Assembly: GCA_944391005.1 (NCBI GenBank)
Contig: CALXSB010000119.1
Span: 1-33,678 of the forward strand
Direction: 5' to 3'
Length of the DNA: 33,678 nucleotides
Source: an uncultured Rickettsiales bacterium
GTDB taxonomy: Bacteria > Pseudomonadota > Alphaproteobacteria > Rickettsiales > UBA1997
Each line of letters opens with the position of its first letter. Positions within the stretch are counted from its first letter, which is position 1. The notes under the pieces are model-generated. The model did not search any database. It had not been told where the DNA came from and saw only the letters and a list, made by a program, of their open reading frames with translations. Shown piece after piece: positions 33,581 through 33,678 of the stretch. The position numbers and the translations under genes are program-made.

Positions 33581-33678
33581 ACTTCGGGCATGAGTTGTCA
33601 AACCAACATCCGGCCCTGTTTTCCCTCCTTTCAGTCGGGCACACTTCGGGCATGAGTTGTCAAACCAACATCCGGCCC
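33581..33678. repeat. 62-bp-period tandem repeat at the window end
   Basis: The 36 bases at 33581-33616 (ACTTCGGGCATGAGTTGTCA onward, ending CGGCCC) recur exactly at 33643-33678, where the window ends, so the repeat may continue. The 13-mer TTTCCTTCGGCAA lies directly before it (33568-33580) and also at 33203-33215 beside the other insert. Confidence 0.85.

Larger units (their letters stand above)
33046..33678 (-). pseudogene. IS1-family transposase, disrupted and cut by the window edge
   Basis: The DDE domain of an IS1 InsB-type transposase is clear: NKVIAIVIGKGVKAAKEL, then IKKIYTDGNSCYD (second Asp) and MIEAINSSLRDNISRMNRKT (Glu region). After NRKT the frame runs into foreign sequence and stops at 33156. 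The expected ending (YSKRKDLLYGTIKLFLYYK) lies in another frame down to 33046. Removing the 101 bases between two GCTTGTTT direct repeats (33217 and 33318) rejoins the frames. Upstream of NKVIAIV the frame reads through a 62-bp tandem repeat, so the N-terminus is also broken or lies outside the window. Probably inactive. Confidence 0.75.

Noticed and set aside
1..33678. tRNA or rRNA genes
   Set aside because: I found no cloverleaf with a GTTCRA-type T-arm or any rRNA signature on either strand by eye; a dedicated tRNA scan would settle this.

Overview
The window looks like a chromosomal segment of an AT-rich, host-associated Gram-negative alphaproteobacterium. The evidence is an alphaproteobacterial-style bL36 (rpmJ), a Cca-type enzyme with a GGAVRN motif, an AspRS with the non-discriminating-type His after Arg-Asp, MurA, ClpX, two prepilin-like proteins and several signal peptides. 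My best guess is a gut alphaproteobacterium of the uncultured RF32-like group, but that placement is inference. Intergenic DNA is very AT-rich, except for C/G-rich repeat islands that stand out sharply.

Layout. 1-5.8 kb: aspS, a large PPP-type metallophosphatase on the minus strand, and an AlgC-type phosphohexomutase. 5.8-8.7 kb: a type IV pilin-like gene, an unlisted small gene for ribosomal protein bL36, clpX, and a secreted BOF (OB-fold) protein. 8.8-13.1 kb: a minus-strand accessory cluster of four enzymes (aldo/keto reductase, two-domain carboxymuconolactone decarboxylase-like protein, Cys-nucleophile alpha/beta hydrolase, second aldo/keto reductase). Its three transcription units share one 19-bp operator-like sequence, so they probably form one regulon. 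13.2-15.1 kb: hisS and an unrecognised 193-aa protein. 15.4-22.1 kb: a shikimate-pathway region with chorismate mutase, aroQ, aroC and the overlapping aroK-aroA-aroE-aroB operon; it covers every step from DAHP to prephenate. A 1.2-kb repeat island sits inside it (16.14-17.33 kb). 22.2-28.4 kb: rho with a long disordered N-terminus and a 48-aa membrane peptide, then the minus-strand rsmI / 54-aa membrane protein / cca operon, and the minus-strand murA / response-regulator pair. 28.6-32.2 kb: a 1128-aa prepilin-like protein with three glycine-rich domains. 32.4-33.7 kb: a second repeat island and a broken IS1-family transposase.

Main points of interest. (1) Degenerate arrays with a roughly 29-bp period end in a two-hairpin module whose stems covary between copies. 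(2) rsmI is split exactly at an in-frame A_AAA_AAA slippery heptamer; the missing C-terminus lies intact in the -1 frame. (3) An 82-bp intergenic sequence occurs twice, 22 kb apart, each time next to a prepilin-like gene. (4) The redox cluster has a shared operator, and two of its enzymes have hydrophobic N-terminal prefixes followed by internal starts with Shine-Dalgarno-like sequences. (5) The EPSP synthase carries Ile and Phe at the positions equivalent to E. coli T97 and P101.
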